Shown one piece after another: positions 35,571 through 47,743 of a stretch of DNA of 64,000 nt. Positions within the stretch are counted from its first letter, which is position 1, and each line of letters starts with the position of its first letter. The notes beneath the pieces are model-generated. The model was not told where the DNA came from, made no database searches, and was given only the letters and a program-made list of their open reading frames with translations. The stretch lies in NCBI RefSeq assembly GCF_024713945.1, contig NC_134677.1, positions 3,475,001-3,539,000 on the forward strand. The letters run 5' to 3'. Source of the stretch: Dermatophagoides farinae (lineage: Eukaryota > Arthropoda > Arachnida > Sarcoptiformes > Pyroglyphidae). Both the position numbers and the translations under genes were made by a program.

Positions 35571-37037
35571 TTATTTAAAAAAAAATTCCAAACAAAATAC
35601 AGCTGTAGAAACTATTGTCATTATTGCAAATAAAATAAATAAACTCTGGTAATGTTCGACGCTAAGTTGTTGCATATCAATTTTCATATTTTTCTCATCA
35701 TATAATTGTGCATCATCAATTGATATCTGATTTGAAACCTTGTATTTGGTTGTAGAGAGCTCCTGAAATTTCCAATAATCGAATATTCCAGCCGAATGAA
35801 GGTGTGATATTCTGTAATGATAATGTGGAGTAATTTAAATAACTTGAATATTCGATCATTTCAAGTTTGGTCATACATGTAATTAAATTCGTCTCGATGA
35901 TCGAATGTTTCTCCAAACAGTATGGAAATGAACAATGGAAAGAATTCAGCTTGTATCGTTGGTGGCGGTATGTACATTAGTTTATCACCATAATTCAACT
36001 GTGCGAATTCAAGACTAAAACTATAAATGCATAGGTTTTATGCTTTTCGGAGAAAGATTTCCTCAACTGCTTACTAGTTTGAATAATTAAATTGATGCCA
36101 TCATTTAGATGGGCTACTTGGATTGATTTATCTGATATCAAATCGTATGAAGTTATACCAGAATTGTTTAACATTTGATAAACACTGGAATCCATGACAA
36201 CTGGTATGATACTATTTTGGACTGCACCTTTGGCTAATTTATCCACAGTATCAACCACATGATTAGTACGAATCGTCAATATTGAATATAATCGACAGCA
36301 GTATACATTGAACAAAACCAATGCCGAAAATAGCCATATAATGGCACACAGTTTTCTAGATGAATTTGACCGATTTATCAATCGATATGGTTGTCTAAAT
36401 ATTATACACACTGAAATCCATACGAAAGAATCATGGAATTTTCGGTGTTCAACCAAATTTGTTAATCGATCAAATAAGAAAAATAGAAAAAATACAAGTA
36501 ATAGCCATTCGATCCAATCGAATGATTTGATGAAAACCTCCATATCAATTTGACTGCCAGTAGTAGTCGTGGCAAAAGTAAATTGGTCGATACAATGTGG
36601 ATAAAGGTAATTAATGACAGACATTCTATCATAAGTTAATGCGACACCACCAAAAACAAAATCAAAATCCTAAATTCGTCATTGAAAAAATAACATGACA
36701 ACTTGAATATTAATCACAAACCTTCAAAATAATTTTTCCGATTATTCCCGACCAAGTGCCATTCGATTTTCGGCTGCCATATTCACCATTAAATTGTTCA
36801 TAATGTATGGTCAAATTGAAATAAGATGCCAATGTTTGAATCATACGTAATTCAAACCCATTCCATAAATCATCATTTGCATGGATATTCGCATATGGGG
36901 CATTCTGTGAAACAATTTCATCAGACTTCAGATGGAACTAAAACTAAACTTACATTGATGAAACCAACGTTATAAGATTTTCGTTTGAAATCCATTTCAA
37001 ATTCTGTATTCATCATGAATGACTTGAATAATGACAT
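35571..37037 (-). CDS. Ionotropic receptor (glutamate-receptor-like), frame broken once
   Basis: Chemosensory-type ligand-gated cation channel without an amino-terminal domain, about 433 aa. Exons 37037-36954, 36904-36722, 36669-35877, 35811-35571. The S1 lobe shows NAPYANIHANDDLWNGFELRMIQTLA and GTWSGIIGKIILKDFDFVFGGVALTYDR; then M1-pore-M2 (FDWIEWLLLVFFLFFLFDRL, FHDSFVWISVCIIFRQP, LCAIIWLFSALVLFNVYCCRL). The S2 lobe holds VDKLAKG ... YAFI and ends in HLHSAGIFDYWKFQEL. M4 is SLFILFAIMTIVSTAVFCLE. The phase changes at an AAAA run (36017-36020), where one more T on the coding strand restores reading into SLEFAQLNYGD; no splice fits. The last intron, 35812-35876, restores phase exactly. The innexin follows 140 bp downstream on the same strand. 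Confidence 0.78.
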
Positions 37038-37325
37038 TTCAAATTTATGATTGATTTCTATGAGAGTGAAAACTTTTCAATCGATTTGTACATAAATTTA
37101 TTGGCGTGCCATTAGAATATCAACACAAGTTAATAGTTAGTTATTACATATAATACATGTGAAATTATCGATCCATAATGTTTATGATCTATTAATAATT
37201 TCTCAAGAAAAAAGTCTCCGTTTTATTCTGTTTGTGAATGTACGTAAATTGCCATTTTTTTGCATAAAATAATTAATAATGAATAATAAAGAAAAAAATC
37301 AACAAAATAAAAATATAGGAAAATA

Positions 37326-40300
37326 TTACAAAGGGGTATTATGTTTTTTGGCGGTTTGTTGCTGCGGTCTGATGCTGTTTGAATGATGAAAATATGGCGA
37401 ATACTTGTTGACAGTTGATGGTACAAAGTTAAGCTCATTAAAATTAGTGGCAGCGATTTGCCCGTATCCAGAATCGAGATGTGTTTGACATTCACTTTGA
37501 ACATTATGAAGATCGTCAGTTGCGATTACGTTATCATAATCTTGATTGACTTGATCGTACAAGTTAGTCAAATATGCATTTTGGTTTGTCATTGTTGAAG
37601 GAAGATGTAGCTTTGTTCGATTAATACCATTGTATTTTTGCTGTACATCGGTATGATGATTAACATCCGATTCAATGTCGCCGTCTTCTCCGCTAGAAAA
37701 ATCGGATTTCGATGAAAATTCACTCGATGAATAGGAAGTGGTGGACAGATTCGTTGATCTTGGTCTATATTTTTGATTAGATTTTATACGATTCTTACTA
37801 TTTTTTGCACCTTGATGAAATCTTTTCTTTCGGGTTGAATGCCGATGATGTTGAGGTTGTTGTTTTAAAGACGATGTAAGTATGGTTGTCTTAAATGCTT
37901 GATTTTTGCCCGTATAATTGTTTATTAAAGATTTTTTACCCTCCTCATAGTTATTTGCTGATTGGTGGCCACCTTGATCTTCTTTCATTTTGTTACGACT
38001 TTCTCGACCTGGAACCGGCGGACGTTGATGTAACATGTTGAACATATCTGGATTATTATCTGAGGAACCGGAAAGATCTTTTTTGGAACTTTTTAATGAA
38101 TTTAGATATTCATAGTAGTTATAGATGACTTCTTGATGCTGTTTATCATTTGAAAAGTTTCCATAATTCGAAGTTTGTAGATTGGCAGTATGATTTATAT
38201 CAATGTTCATTTCACTGATTGAATCAATATTGATTGAATGTTGTACAATAGGTTTGGGTCGAACAATTTTCTTACTATTCATCATTTCATTTGATTCAAA
38301 CTTCATTTGATTCATAAGTGCAAAATCTAGTTTATCTGTAAATTTTGCTGTCGGTTGCTGTTGAAATGAAACCGAATCTTTCGTCTGAATAACGGACGAA
38401 CCAAATTTTGACGATTCACCAATTTTCATCATTGCTGCTGGTGATATGGACCATGATCGACCAGATAAATCTGGTTTTCGCCAACATGTTTCGGCTGGAC
38501 TTTGTCGATAGGAACGCATCAAAACACTTGAATTAGTCAATGGTCGTTGGATTTGTTTGATAAAATTTTTACTATGAATTCCAGGTTTCCAGGAATCCAA
38601 AGTAGGTCGCTGAATTTGGGTACTACTTTTGTTCATGGCACCATTTTCTGAAATGGATTCTAGTGTATTTTTTAACGGTAATTTATTTGTAGATCGATCA
38701 CCAGCATCAATGCCATTAATGAGCATCTCTTGAGGTAATGGAGGTATGGTTGATGGTTTTTTCTTTTTACGCTTCAGTGCTGGATTTAATCGACAATTGA
38801 ACACACCAGCAATATTTTTATCATTAATTGTTGTAGAATTTCCATCAACATTCATTTGATTGAGATTATTTCTTAATGACTGAGATTGATGATTCAAAAA
38901 TGGAATCGTATTCATAGCGAATGGCAACAATTTAGGATCCATGACTTTATGATTGATGGCCAGTGTTTGTGTTTGATTCATGATTAATTGATCTAATAGA
39001 GATTTTTCTTTCATCGAAATCTGATCGGGTTGTGATGATGGACAATTTTGAAAATCTATAGTTGCTCCAGATGGAGCAGTGGAACATTGTATGGAATTTT
39101 TGAGATTACGAATATGAAAGTAACGATAATAGATGCACATGAATATGATGCCGAATATAAACGAACCAATTACTAGACAAATGGCTAAACTTCGATATCC
39201 ATGTATTGTTGATAAACGATTATCGAAAAACATGGATATGCTCAATAACAAAATGTTCTCAGCAAACATCATCAAATAGAATGCCAACATTCGATACCGG
39301 GAATGATTCTATTGAAAAAAAGAGATCATATATGGAAATTTTCATGAAAAACTACCACTTACATCTTCCATGTTAACAAAACAGAATACATAAATCCATG
39401 CCAAAGATGCAGCACCAAGCAATTTTTTCTTTCTGTTGCATTTTTGATTATTTGTACCCTCTACCTGATGATCTAAATGCTGTAACATATGGGGAGTAAG
39501 TAACCAAAGCAACATGGAAAACCAATGTAGAAAAATAACGACAAAAACCCATTGTTCGTATAGTACAGCATAGACGGTCAATGCTACTATTCGTGATGTG
39601 ATGGTTCTGCAAAAATGATAAAAACAGTTATAAATAAATTTGAATGAAAATAACAGAAACGAACCCAACACGCCAAAAGAATTGAAAGATAACACCGAAC
39701 CAAGTGAGTACCAGTCTATGTATCTTATCTGGTCTGATATTCTTGTTGAACGATGACAATGCCCAACAAATAGAGAACAATGATAGGAATATAGAAATGA
39801 TATTCAAATCTGTGATCATGTTCAACGACGGTTTACGCCAAACTAGATACGTTTGTAATAGAAGCATTGGTCCAGCCTGGAAGAAAGCATGTACCATTCT
39901 CAGGATACAAAGTTCGCTAACTTCCCGTTTCACTGTGGCTAGATTGACAGGAGCAAATAATTTAAAATATCGCCATAAAACGCCACATTGAAGTAGATGA
40001 ATGAAAGTCATTATTTGTGAAGAATTATCTTTCCATCGATCAGGACGTAACATAATAGGATTCGCCGATGAACAACGTTGATTCTGTTTTTGGTCATTAT
40101 TACCATATTGTTCATCCACATCTCTTCGACACCAACGATATGATAAGATATGACTGATGATAGCAGTCATCAAAATGAGAAACAATGAAACGCCCAACCA
40201 AGTAAATTGACGATTTAGATACAAAGTATATGCTGTCACTGAATCGAATACAACATCGCAAAAATATGCAGCAAGAGATATGATATTGAACAATAAATCA

Positions 40301-41007
40301 CATAATGGCAGAAATTCCATTCGGTTTGGATAAAAAACCACCTGTTGCTGCTGCTTTAGCACATGAGATTGTTGTCGAGGATTCGTCGGCAAGATCTCAT
40401 TTACAGTATTCGAATTGACCAATGGTGATGTTGTTGAATTTGTTAACAATGTTTGAGTAAGTTGGCCTTGTCGTAAAGTAATAGCAATATCTTGTCCAAC
40501 AATAGTTAATGAATCAGTCCCGGAATTATTCATTGCATGGTTCATCGATGGGTGTGATTCGGAAAAGTTTGATGGAATCGGAGGTGGCGGTCGTTGATTT
40601 GTGAGTGTCGTATTAACTACAGTGGGTTCAGTATAGATGTTTGCATTACAATCAAAACCATTATTCATGATTTCGTTGGAGTGTTGTAATTGTTGCTGTT
40701 GATCAAATTGACTTGTATCGAGAAAAATTCGAGCTAATCGTTTCGAATCTTTTGTCACTACCATGTTGGCCACTGATTGATTATGTTGATAAGAATTTGT
40801 GTTTTGATTTATATTTTCTATAATAATTCCGTCTTCAATATTAGCCGGATAATTTTGCGAAATAAAAAGATCTGCTGTTGATGCTGAATATTGACGAGAA
40901 TTTTGGATCATTTCATCGCTGTTGGCCAAATCATGACGATTAGATGTGATGGAATGAATATCATCATCATAGCCGAAGCAAACTTGTTGATGTCTATGGT
41001 GAATCAT
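37326..41007 (-). CDS. XK-related protein with very long tails (1189 aa)
   Basis: Multi-pass membrane protein of the XK/XKR family; some members scramble phospholipids between membrane leaflets. Exons 41007-39665, 39606-39363 and 39308-37326 join in frame. The N-terminal 220 or so residues are Asn/Gln/Ser-rich. The core follows: LCDLLFNIISLAAYFCDVVFDSVTAY, LLQCGVLWRYFKLFAPV, VSELCILRMVHAFFQAGPMLLLQTYLV, then WRVGTITSRIVALTVYAV, HWFSMLLWLL and two more membrane segments ending at SFIFGIIFMCIYYRYF. The C-terminal tail of about 600 residues is basic and low-complexity with Pro-rich motifs (PPLPQEM, RPPVPGRES). Vertebrate XKR4/6/7 have 550-650 residues, so both tails are unusually long. Scramblase activity is not shown. 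Confidence 0.9.
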
Positions 41008-41009
41008 AG

Positions 41010-42320
41010 CTACAAGTGACAGATTGATTGATGATTCAAATTGAATTCAGTAATTTTTTTTGTTTTTTTTTCTATAATCCTTTCATTACGTGAATCATAG
41101 ACAATGCCATGCTAATAATAACAATATAATTATTGAATAAAAGAAGCATGTATTTGATTTTTAAGATTTGTTTGTCGTTGTTCAACTTTTGATCTGATTT
41201 TTGATATAAATGCATACAAATCGAACAAGTATCTATATCTTTATGCCCAAACAAACAAGATCGAATAGTCGATGTATCTTGACGGCTACATGAGTTATGG
41301 TATTGGCCATACCCATGTACATACCTCAACCTACACTATGTTGGCGGGTTGGCCATGGCATTTCACCATTATAAACACAACGATCATACGCAGGCTATAG
41401 GTCGACATTCAAACTATTGAAGATCATGAATCTTGAATTTTACTCTCATAGAAATGTACTAGCCAGGTGGGAATGTTGTTCAGCAACTCTGAAATTTTGG
41501 TCAGCAACAATCACCCGCTACCAATGAACCACTGCCGCGCCACTATGGTTGAAGTTTTTCAACAAAAAGAAAAAATGGAGCGAGAATGTTGATTTGCTAT
41601 GGCAAAATCTAGGGCCTAGGCCAAGAAAAAATGAGCTAAAGAGGAAAGCTTGTAGCATTCAACAAGTTCATTGTCCATTGATGATGATGAGTCGTTTTTT
41701 TCAGAGGAGTGCCTCTTTCGATTGTGTGTTGTTGCTTCAATTCATACCGAGATTAGTATTCAATTCAATTCGTGAAGCTTGACATTAGCTGCCATGGCAC
41801 GATTGGAATGTCCATTTGTGTGTGTGTGTGTGTGTAGAGCTGCCCCATGCAGAGAACTTACCCTTAGATATAATAATGAAGAAAAACTATCCTTCAAATC
41901 GGTGGTTGTCCAGAGGTCCATCAAAATGGTTAATCTTGCACATTGTATTAGAAAGATGAATAGACTCTATCAATGGCATTTAGCCAAAAAAGATGTGCAT
42001 CTTCGATCACCATAATGGTTAGTTGATAATCATAAGCCAATCAGAGATCTTTCATATCAACCACACAGCTCAAACATCAAATCAGAATCTCTCACCTGTA
42101 TTAGACAAAATTTGCCAATTTAAATTAGAAAAAGGAAAAGGGATTGAAAATTAAAGATAGTTTTATTTATTACACATCATCATTTCGTAGAGAGTGAGAG
42201 TATTGATAATAATGCTAACAGATGATGAGTAAAATCAGAAAAATAATCGAGAATAATTCAATTAATAATTAAAAAAATATTTAAAGTATCGAGGGCCGAT
42301 TTTATTTTCTTAATTGTAAA
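41010..42320. other. Intergenic spacer upstream of XK-related gene
   Basis: Short plus-strand frames near 41549-42015 have no recognisable features. I specifically looked here for a bromodomain exon belonging to the minus-strand ACF1 gene and saw none. Confidence 0.5.
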
Positions 42321-45300
42321 CTATTTGACAATGATCCTATGATATTCCGAATTTTGACCATCTGAACAACGTCTTGATTTAAGATGATTATTTGTTGTCG
42401 ATTGATGATGATATTGATCGTCATTCGGTTCGAATTCATGGTAATGATTAGGTTTGCGTTTCCGTTGGGATCGACGTAATTCGCTATTATCATTATCATT
42501 ATGCGGATTATTATATTGTTCGTCACAATGTTCTTTTTCATTACAAACAGCACAATTCCATGAACGAGGAACACGCACTAAATTTACACAACGAAGATGA
42601 AAACATTCGCCACAGGTTTTACATGATACCTAAACAATCAAACGAATGTATATTATTAAATTAATAAAATTATCAAAAACAAAATACTAATTACCTCAGA
42701 AAATGAATCAAAAATATGTTTTCGACATGATTTACATCGTTCCAATAGGCTCTCATTTACCGGTTGTTGATTGATTTTGCTATTCGAAATCGGTGGTGAC
42801 AGCTGTTCTGTTTGTTGTTGATCGATTGCTTCAACTTCAATTTTGATTGTTTGAGCAGCTTTTTTATTATTTGACGATTCATGATCAGATGGTGAACGCG
42901 GCAGACATTTCGGGCAATACCAATCGCCTTCGATTTCATTTACCGATGAAATCGGAGGCGTTAAACAATAGATATGATATCCGCGGTTACAAAAGTCACA
43001 TAAAATCATTTCATCATTCGCTTTACGTCGGCAAATGCCACATTTGTTTGCTGTTTTCAGTGCTGACATTTCCCAATTTAATGAACGTTCAAATATATAC
43101 AGATTGAGAAACAATTGTGAATGATTGGTGATACCATAGCTAGATTCGAATTCGGTCAGTTCCGAACTGTCTGGAACTTTTAAAACATCCAACCATTTTT
43201 CCGATAACATTGGTACACGAAATTTCATTGTTTGATTATTATCGATATTTTCCTTTTCAGAAGGCGATGACATTGTGGATTCTGGATAAACGGATAATGG
43301 TGGCATCAAACAAAATGGCCTTATTGATCGCGCTAAACTGGCTAATTTTTCAGTCAACATTTGTAAAGAATTAATCTTATCCTGACAATAGGTTCTGTTC
43401 AATCCATGATACCATTCATCACGATCGGTGATTGAGAATGAGCCTGCAAAAAAAATCAGCGATTAAAAAAAGTCTTACAAAAAGAAAATTGGTTACGTAC
43501 AGAAACAGCCATTAAAGATATTATCTTCGAAAATGGCTAGTTGGTTTTGAAAATTAACATCAAAAACTTCCACCGGTGTTTGATCGGAATACTCAAGGCG
43601 AAATTCGCTACGTGTTGACCGTCGTTTATTAGTCACAGTTGCTCGATCAGATATTTGTAGCCGTTCGGATTTACGAACAGGATTCACATCATCATTCATT
43701 TCGTGTTCGACTATTTCGATTACAGGTGATGGGATGTAATTTCGATTGAATATGAACGGATCGAATTCGGCAAGATGATCGTTCAGTATGGATTGTTTTT
43801 CGATGGCCAATGCATTTTTCAATTCGGATTCCCGAAAGCCTCGACTATTCAATGAATCCATTAGAGTATCAAATTGTTCTTTTGTATAGAATGACCAAAG
43901 CGGAGCGGTTGTCATGAACATAGAACCATGAACCTTACAAGTAGTTGGATTCCCACTACACCGGTCGATATTCTGTTCGACGACATTTTCCATTTCTGCC
44001 TCTACTATTGGTATTGCGGTCGTTTTTTTCTTACGGCGTTTTGCATTGGCAAGATAATCATTAAGTATAGGTTTAGCTACCGGTACAGGATTATCAAAGC
44101 ATGTATTCGGATCATGTTCATCATGAACAGAATGTTCAACAAATAATCCGGGAATCGAATCAAAAATCCAATATTTTCGATATCGACGATCGATACCCAA
44201 AGGACGCGATCGACAAAATGCAGATAGGCGGCGAATTTTCGCTTTCAATTCAGCAATATCATCCTTCATCTTTTTCTCTTTTTCGGCTTTATCTTTTTTG
44301 TACTGTTCTTTTTCCTCTTTGGTTAATTCGGTTTCAAGCTCGGTTTGTTGTTGTTGTTGGTCATCATTATTACTATTACTGGATGATTTTTTTTTTCTCA
44401 TTCGTTGTCGGATAGGATTTTCTCGTAGCCACCGAGTATATGAAGCATTTAAATGGCGCATTTGTATTTTCAATTTGACCATGTCATCCATGGAGGACTC
44501 AATTTTTTGTCTAATATCGGCCACTTGTACAACAACATCGTTTAACAGAATTTTCAATATTTTAATACGATCACTATGGTTCAATTCAAAGATGGTCTGT
44601 GTGGCCAAATGCATAACTAATGCCATATCATCAGGACAAATCTTTGTTGTACGTTTTCCATCAAAGTTTCTGGTTTTCAATATGTAAATCCGTAATATTT
44701 CTGTGACTGTAAATGAATCCATTTGTAATCGAGCCAATTGTTCCAAAGTAGAGAAATATGTAGTAACAAAATGATTGGCGAAGCAATTCACCTGTGATGT
44801 CGTTGATTCTTCATCATTATCAGCATTGAATATGTCGAAATCTTCATTGTTATTCTCTTGAATTTTTAGATCATCGTTTCCATCATGTGAATCTTTCATA
44901 TTTGATTGAAAAATTGTACGTAAGATGGCCATTATTAAATCAGCAATACCAGTTCGAGTATTGACATTGTTGTCTTGTAAAATCTTGATGAAATAATCGA
45001 ATGTCAAATGCGATGGAAATGTGTTAGGCTCGAATGCAAGAAATTCATGAAAAACATTAAGGAAATCGATAATGACTAATGCGTCACCAATTAGTTCGGG
45101 TGAGATATCACATTCAATCGGCGTAACCGATGGTAATGGTAGAAGATCATCGCAAAGAAAATCATCACGTTTTTCAGCCCAATTTTTTAGATCCTCTTCA
45201 TATTGTTTACGACATTCTCGTTCACGATTTTTCAGGTCTTTTTCATTGTCTTTTTGTTTCGAAGATTTAGAATCCTGAGTTTCATTTGAATCAGCAGCAT

Positions 45301-46483
45301 CCGGAGTGGTTCGTTTTTTTCGAGCACTTTTACCGGATTTGTTTTTCAAATTCTGTCGCTTCAATTTGTTATCTTTTTTCAAATTTTTACGATATTTTCG
45401 TTTGCCGCCATCATTCGATTCTTTAATGTTGCTAGAATTACTTTGTTTTGCTTCTCTCCGTTTCAATTTCTGTTTTTGTGATGATAAAAGATTGCTTTTC
45501 TTTTTCAATACTTGTATTAGATTTTCATTTTCACGGTTTTCATCATTCACATTTAACGAATCATGATTATGGGAATTAAATTCCTCCGAATAACGTTGCC
45601 TGCTTAATGCTTTTACAATCAAAGTATCGTCGGAGAAATTTGGTGTTGGCCCTTTGAACATATCCTCCCAACTTGATTGGTCAACGCCAAATTTTTGTAA
45701 ACTTTCCGCCTTGATACTTAGAGCTTGATAACGGCCATTTTTAGGTGCTAGATGCTGTTTGAGAAAAAGACGTATTTTTTCGCGTGTTAACAAAAATTTA
45801 GATCGCGAAATTCGAGCAGCAGGAATGACAATACATTCATTTTCATCATGTTGATCAATACATTCTACCCGATAATTGTAAGCTAATGGATCAATTCCAT
45901 ATGCTATGCTTGATGTATTTTCATAATTTTCTGGTGGTATCACATCACGAATAATACCATTGATTCTTTTACTGTTGATGGAAAAAAAACTTGATTAGAT
46001 TCAAGATTATTTTAGATATAATACTGACTTTTTGTTTTTGGGTGAAATTTGCACATGTTCACCAATGAAATACCGAAGATTCGTATACTCAATAAGAATG
46101 GATAAAGTGACATTGGTGCTAAAATTATTCATATAAGTCATCAAATGTAGCATCACTTTTTGCAACACTATCGGTATCGATGAAACTAGGGCTTGTGATT
46201 CTTGTTCGGATTTTAATGCTTCTGAATATGTTAATCCAGTTCTACCTGTTAACGAACAAGTCCATAATAATGATGAATACAGAAATTGTCGTTCGAAGTA
46301 TTCACTATTTGTTAGAAAAAGAAACAATTATATATAATAACAAATTATGATTCATAAAATATCAACTTACTCATAGGATAAAAATGCTTCGCCGGTTATC
46401 TGACAATAAAATACTTGTTCATCCGGTGAAAGATTATCTGGTAATGATTTGAGACAGAATTCTTCTTTTCCCAATAGAGGCAT
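42321..46483 (-). CDS. BAZ1A: ACF1/BAZ1A chromatin remodelling subunit (1305 aa)
   Basis: Large subunit of ISWI chromatin-assembly complexes (ACF/CHRAC). Exons 46483-46371, 46304-46029, 45971-43501, 43443-42695, 42629-42321 join in frame. WAC domain at about 20-130 (EVFYC-type start, YFERQFLYSSLLWTCSLTGRTGLTY). Then ISRSKFLLTREKIRLFLKQH, a Lys-rich coiled region, and the DDT domain at about 420-485 (GDALVIIDFLNVFHEF). WHIM motifs follow near 720 (PLGIDRRYRKYWIFDSIPGLF) and further on (RGFRESELKNAL). PHD finger 1 is at about 1088-1140 (CGICRRKANDEMILCDFCNRGYHIYC); PHD finger 2 follows (CKSCRK ... CKTCGECFHLRC ... CAVC) and is split by the last intron. Two PHD fingers resemble fly Acf rather than vertebrate BAZ1A. 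The usual C-terminal bromodomain is absent: the frame stops about 65 residues after PHD2. Confidence 0.93.
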
Positions 46484-46489
46484 CTTTTT

Positions 46490-47743
46490 TTCTTCAAATT
46501 AATAATTTAATTTTGATTCTTGGCGATTATTATTTATAATACACAATCTTATAAAATAAACAATTCGATTGAAACAATGGGTCACTGAATTGAATTCGAA
46601 GGTTGTATTCCTTTATTCCGGTCATATAAAAAAATTTATTGGTTAAAATAGAAATCATTGAATAAAATTCTAATTCGATTGGTTTTCTATTTTTCGATCA
46701 ATGTGTTGAAGAATATGATGTTGTCGTTGTTGATGTGCAATTAAAGATTGAGTCGATTAATCGAGTTGAAGAAAGAAAGAAAAATACTTGGAGAGCTTGT
46801 GATGATGAAAGCGAATTTAAACACTCAGACACACTCACATACACATAAAAATGAATTGAAAGCACCAATGGAAAAAAACCAGCATGCTCGTAACAGCATA
46901 CTTACATTACACAAAAAGAGACGCAAACAAATTGCAATGTTCAAATCTGAAATGACGAATGTTTTTTTTTAATTTATAAATGGTCAACTAATTGAAATTT
47001 ATCAGGCATTCAAAATTTTCATACTTATATTACTCGATTTACACAAATACATAATCATTACTATCATTAAAACAAGTATTGAAACGTGAACGATAATTCA
47101 AAGATAATTCAAAATGAATTCGACAAATCAAGATTTCTGGATAAATGAATCGATTCTCATATCCATACATATTTGACAATAACAATGATGATGATGATGA
47201 TGGCGAAGAGTGTGGACCATTTCGTCGTTATTTTATTCGGGTTGAATGTTAAACTTGCATGTGCTTTTGACTCAATAAAATTCAGTTTTCGCATTTTCTT
47301 GTTCATCCAAGTCCGTCACATCACAAAAGAGCCTCCAAAAAATGATTTTTCAATTATATGCTCATACGCATCCACTATTCAGTCAAGATACAAATGCATA
47401 CAAAACAAGCACGCCTTTACCTCGTTTCACCAATAAGATTTAAGCCCGCGCGCGCGCAATTTTTAATAATTCAGTTTTTTCACTGTCAGTTGTATGTGCT
47501 ACTACTCTAATCGATTATTCATATCGAATAAACTATCGATATTTTCAAAACATTGTATATGAAAAGTCCTTTAAACAAACGCATGCTCAATGTTGTCAAT
47601 AAAATCAAGATTGGAACACAACAATTGCCAATGAAGCTTCAGGTCTGATTGAAAATTATTGTTAAAATTGATTTATTGTATAATCAATAGAGATATTGGT
47701 TAAATAGTTTCCACATCAAATATACTGAACGAAGGAAAAAATA
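46490..47743. other. Divergent intergenic region
   Basis: Separates the starts of the minus-strand ACF1 gene and the plus-strand RBM25 gene, so it should contain both promoters. It includes a (CG)n run at 47447-47457, very rare in this AT-rich DNA, 290 bp before RBM25. Small frames at 46748-46972 and 47173-47436 have no support. Confidence 0.5.

Noticed and set aside
35716-35916. Separate small protein (66 aa frame starting at TTG)
   Set aside because: It overlaps the last intron and the S2/M4 exons of the ionotropic receptor in a wrong phase.
41549-42015. Two adjacent plus-strand frames, considered as a small gene
   Set aside because: They are in unrelated phases, contain a GT repeat and have no homology pattern.
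45306-45566. Phe/Arg-rich plus-strand frame
   Set aside because: Antisense shadow of the Lys-rich region of ACF1.
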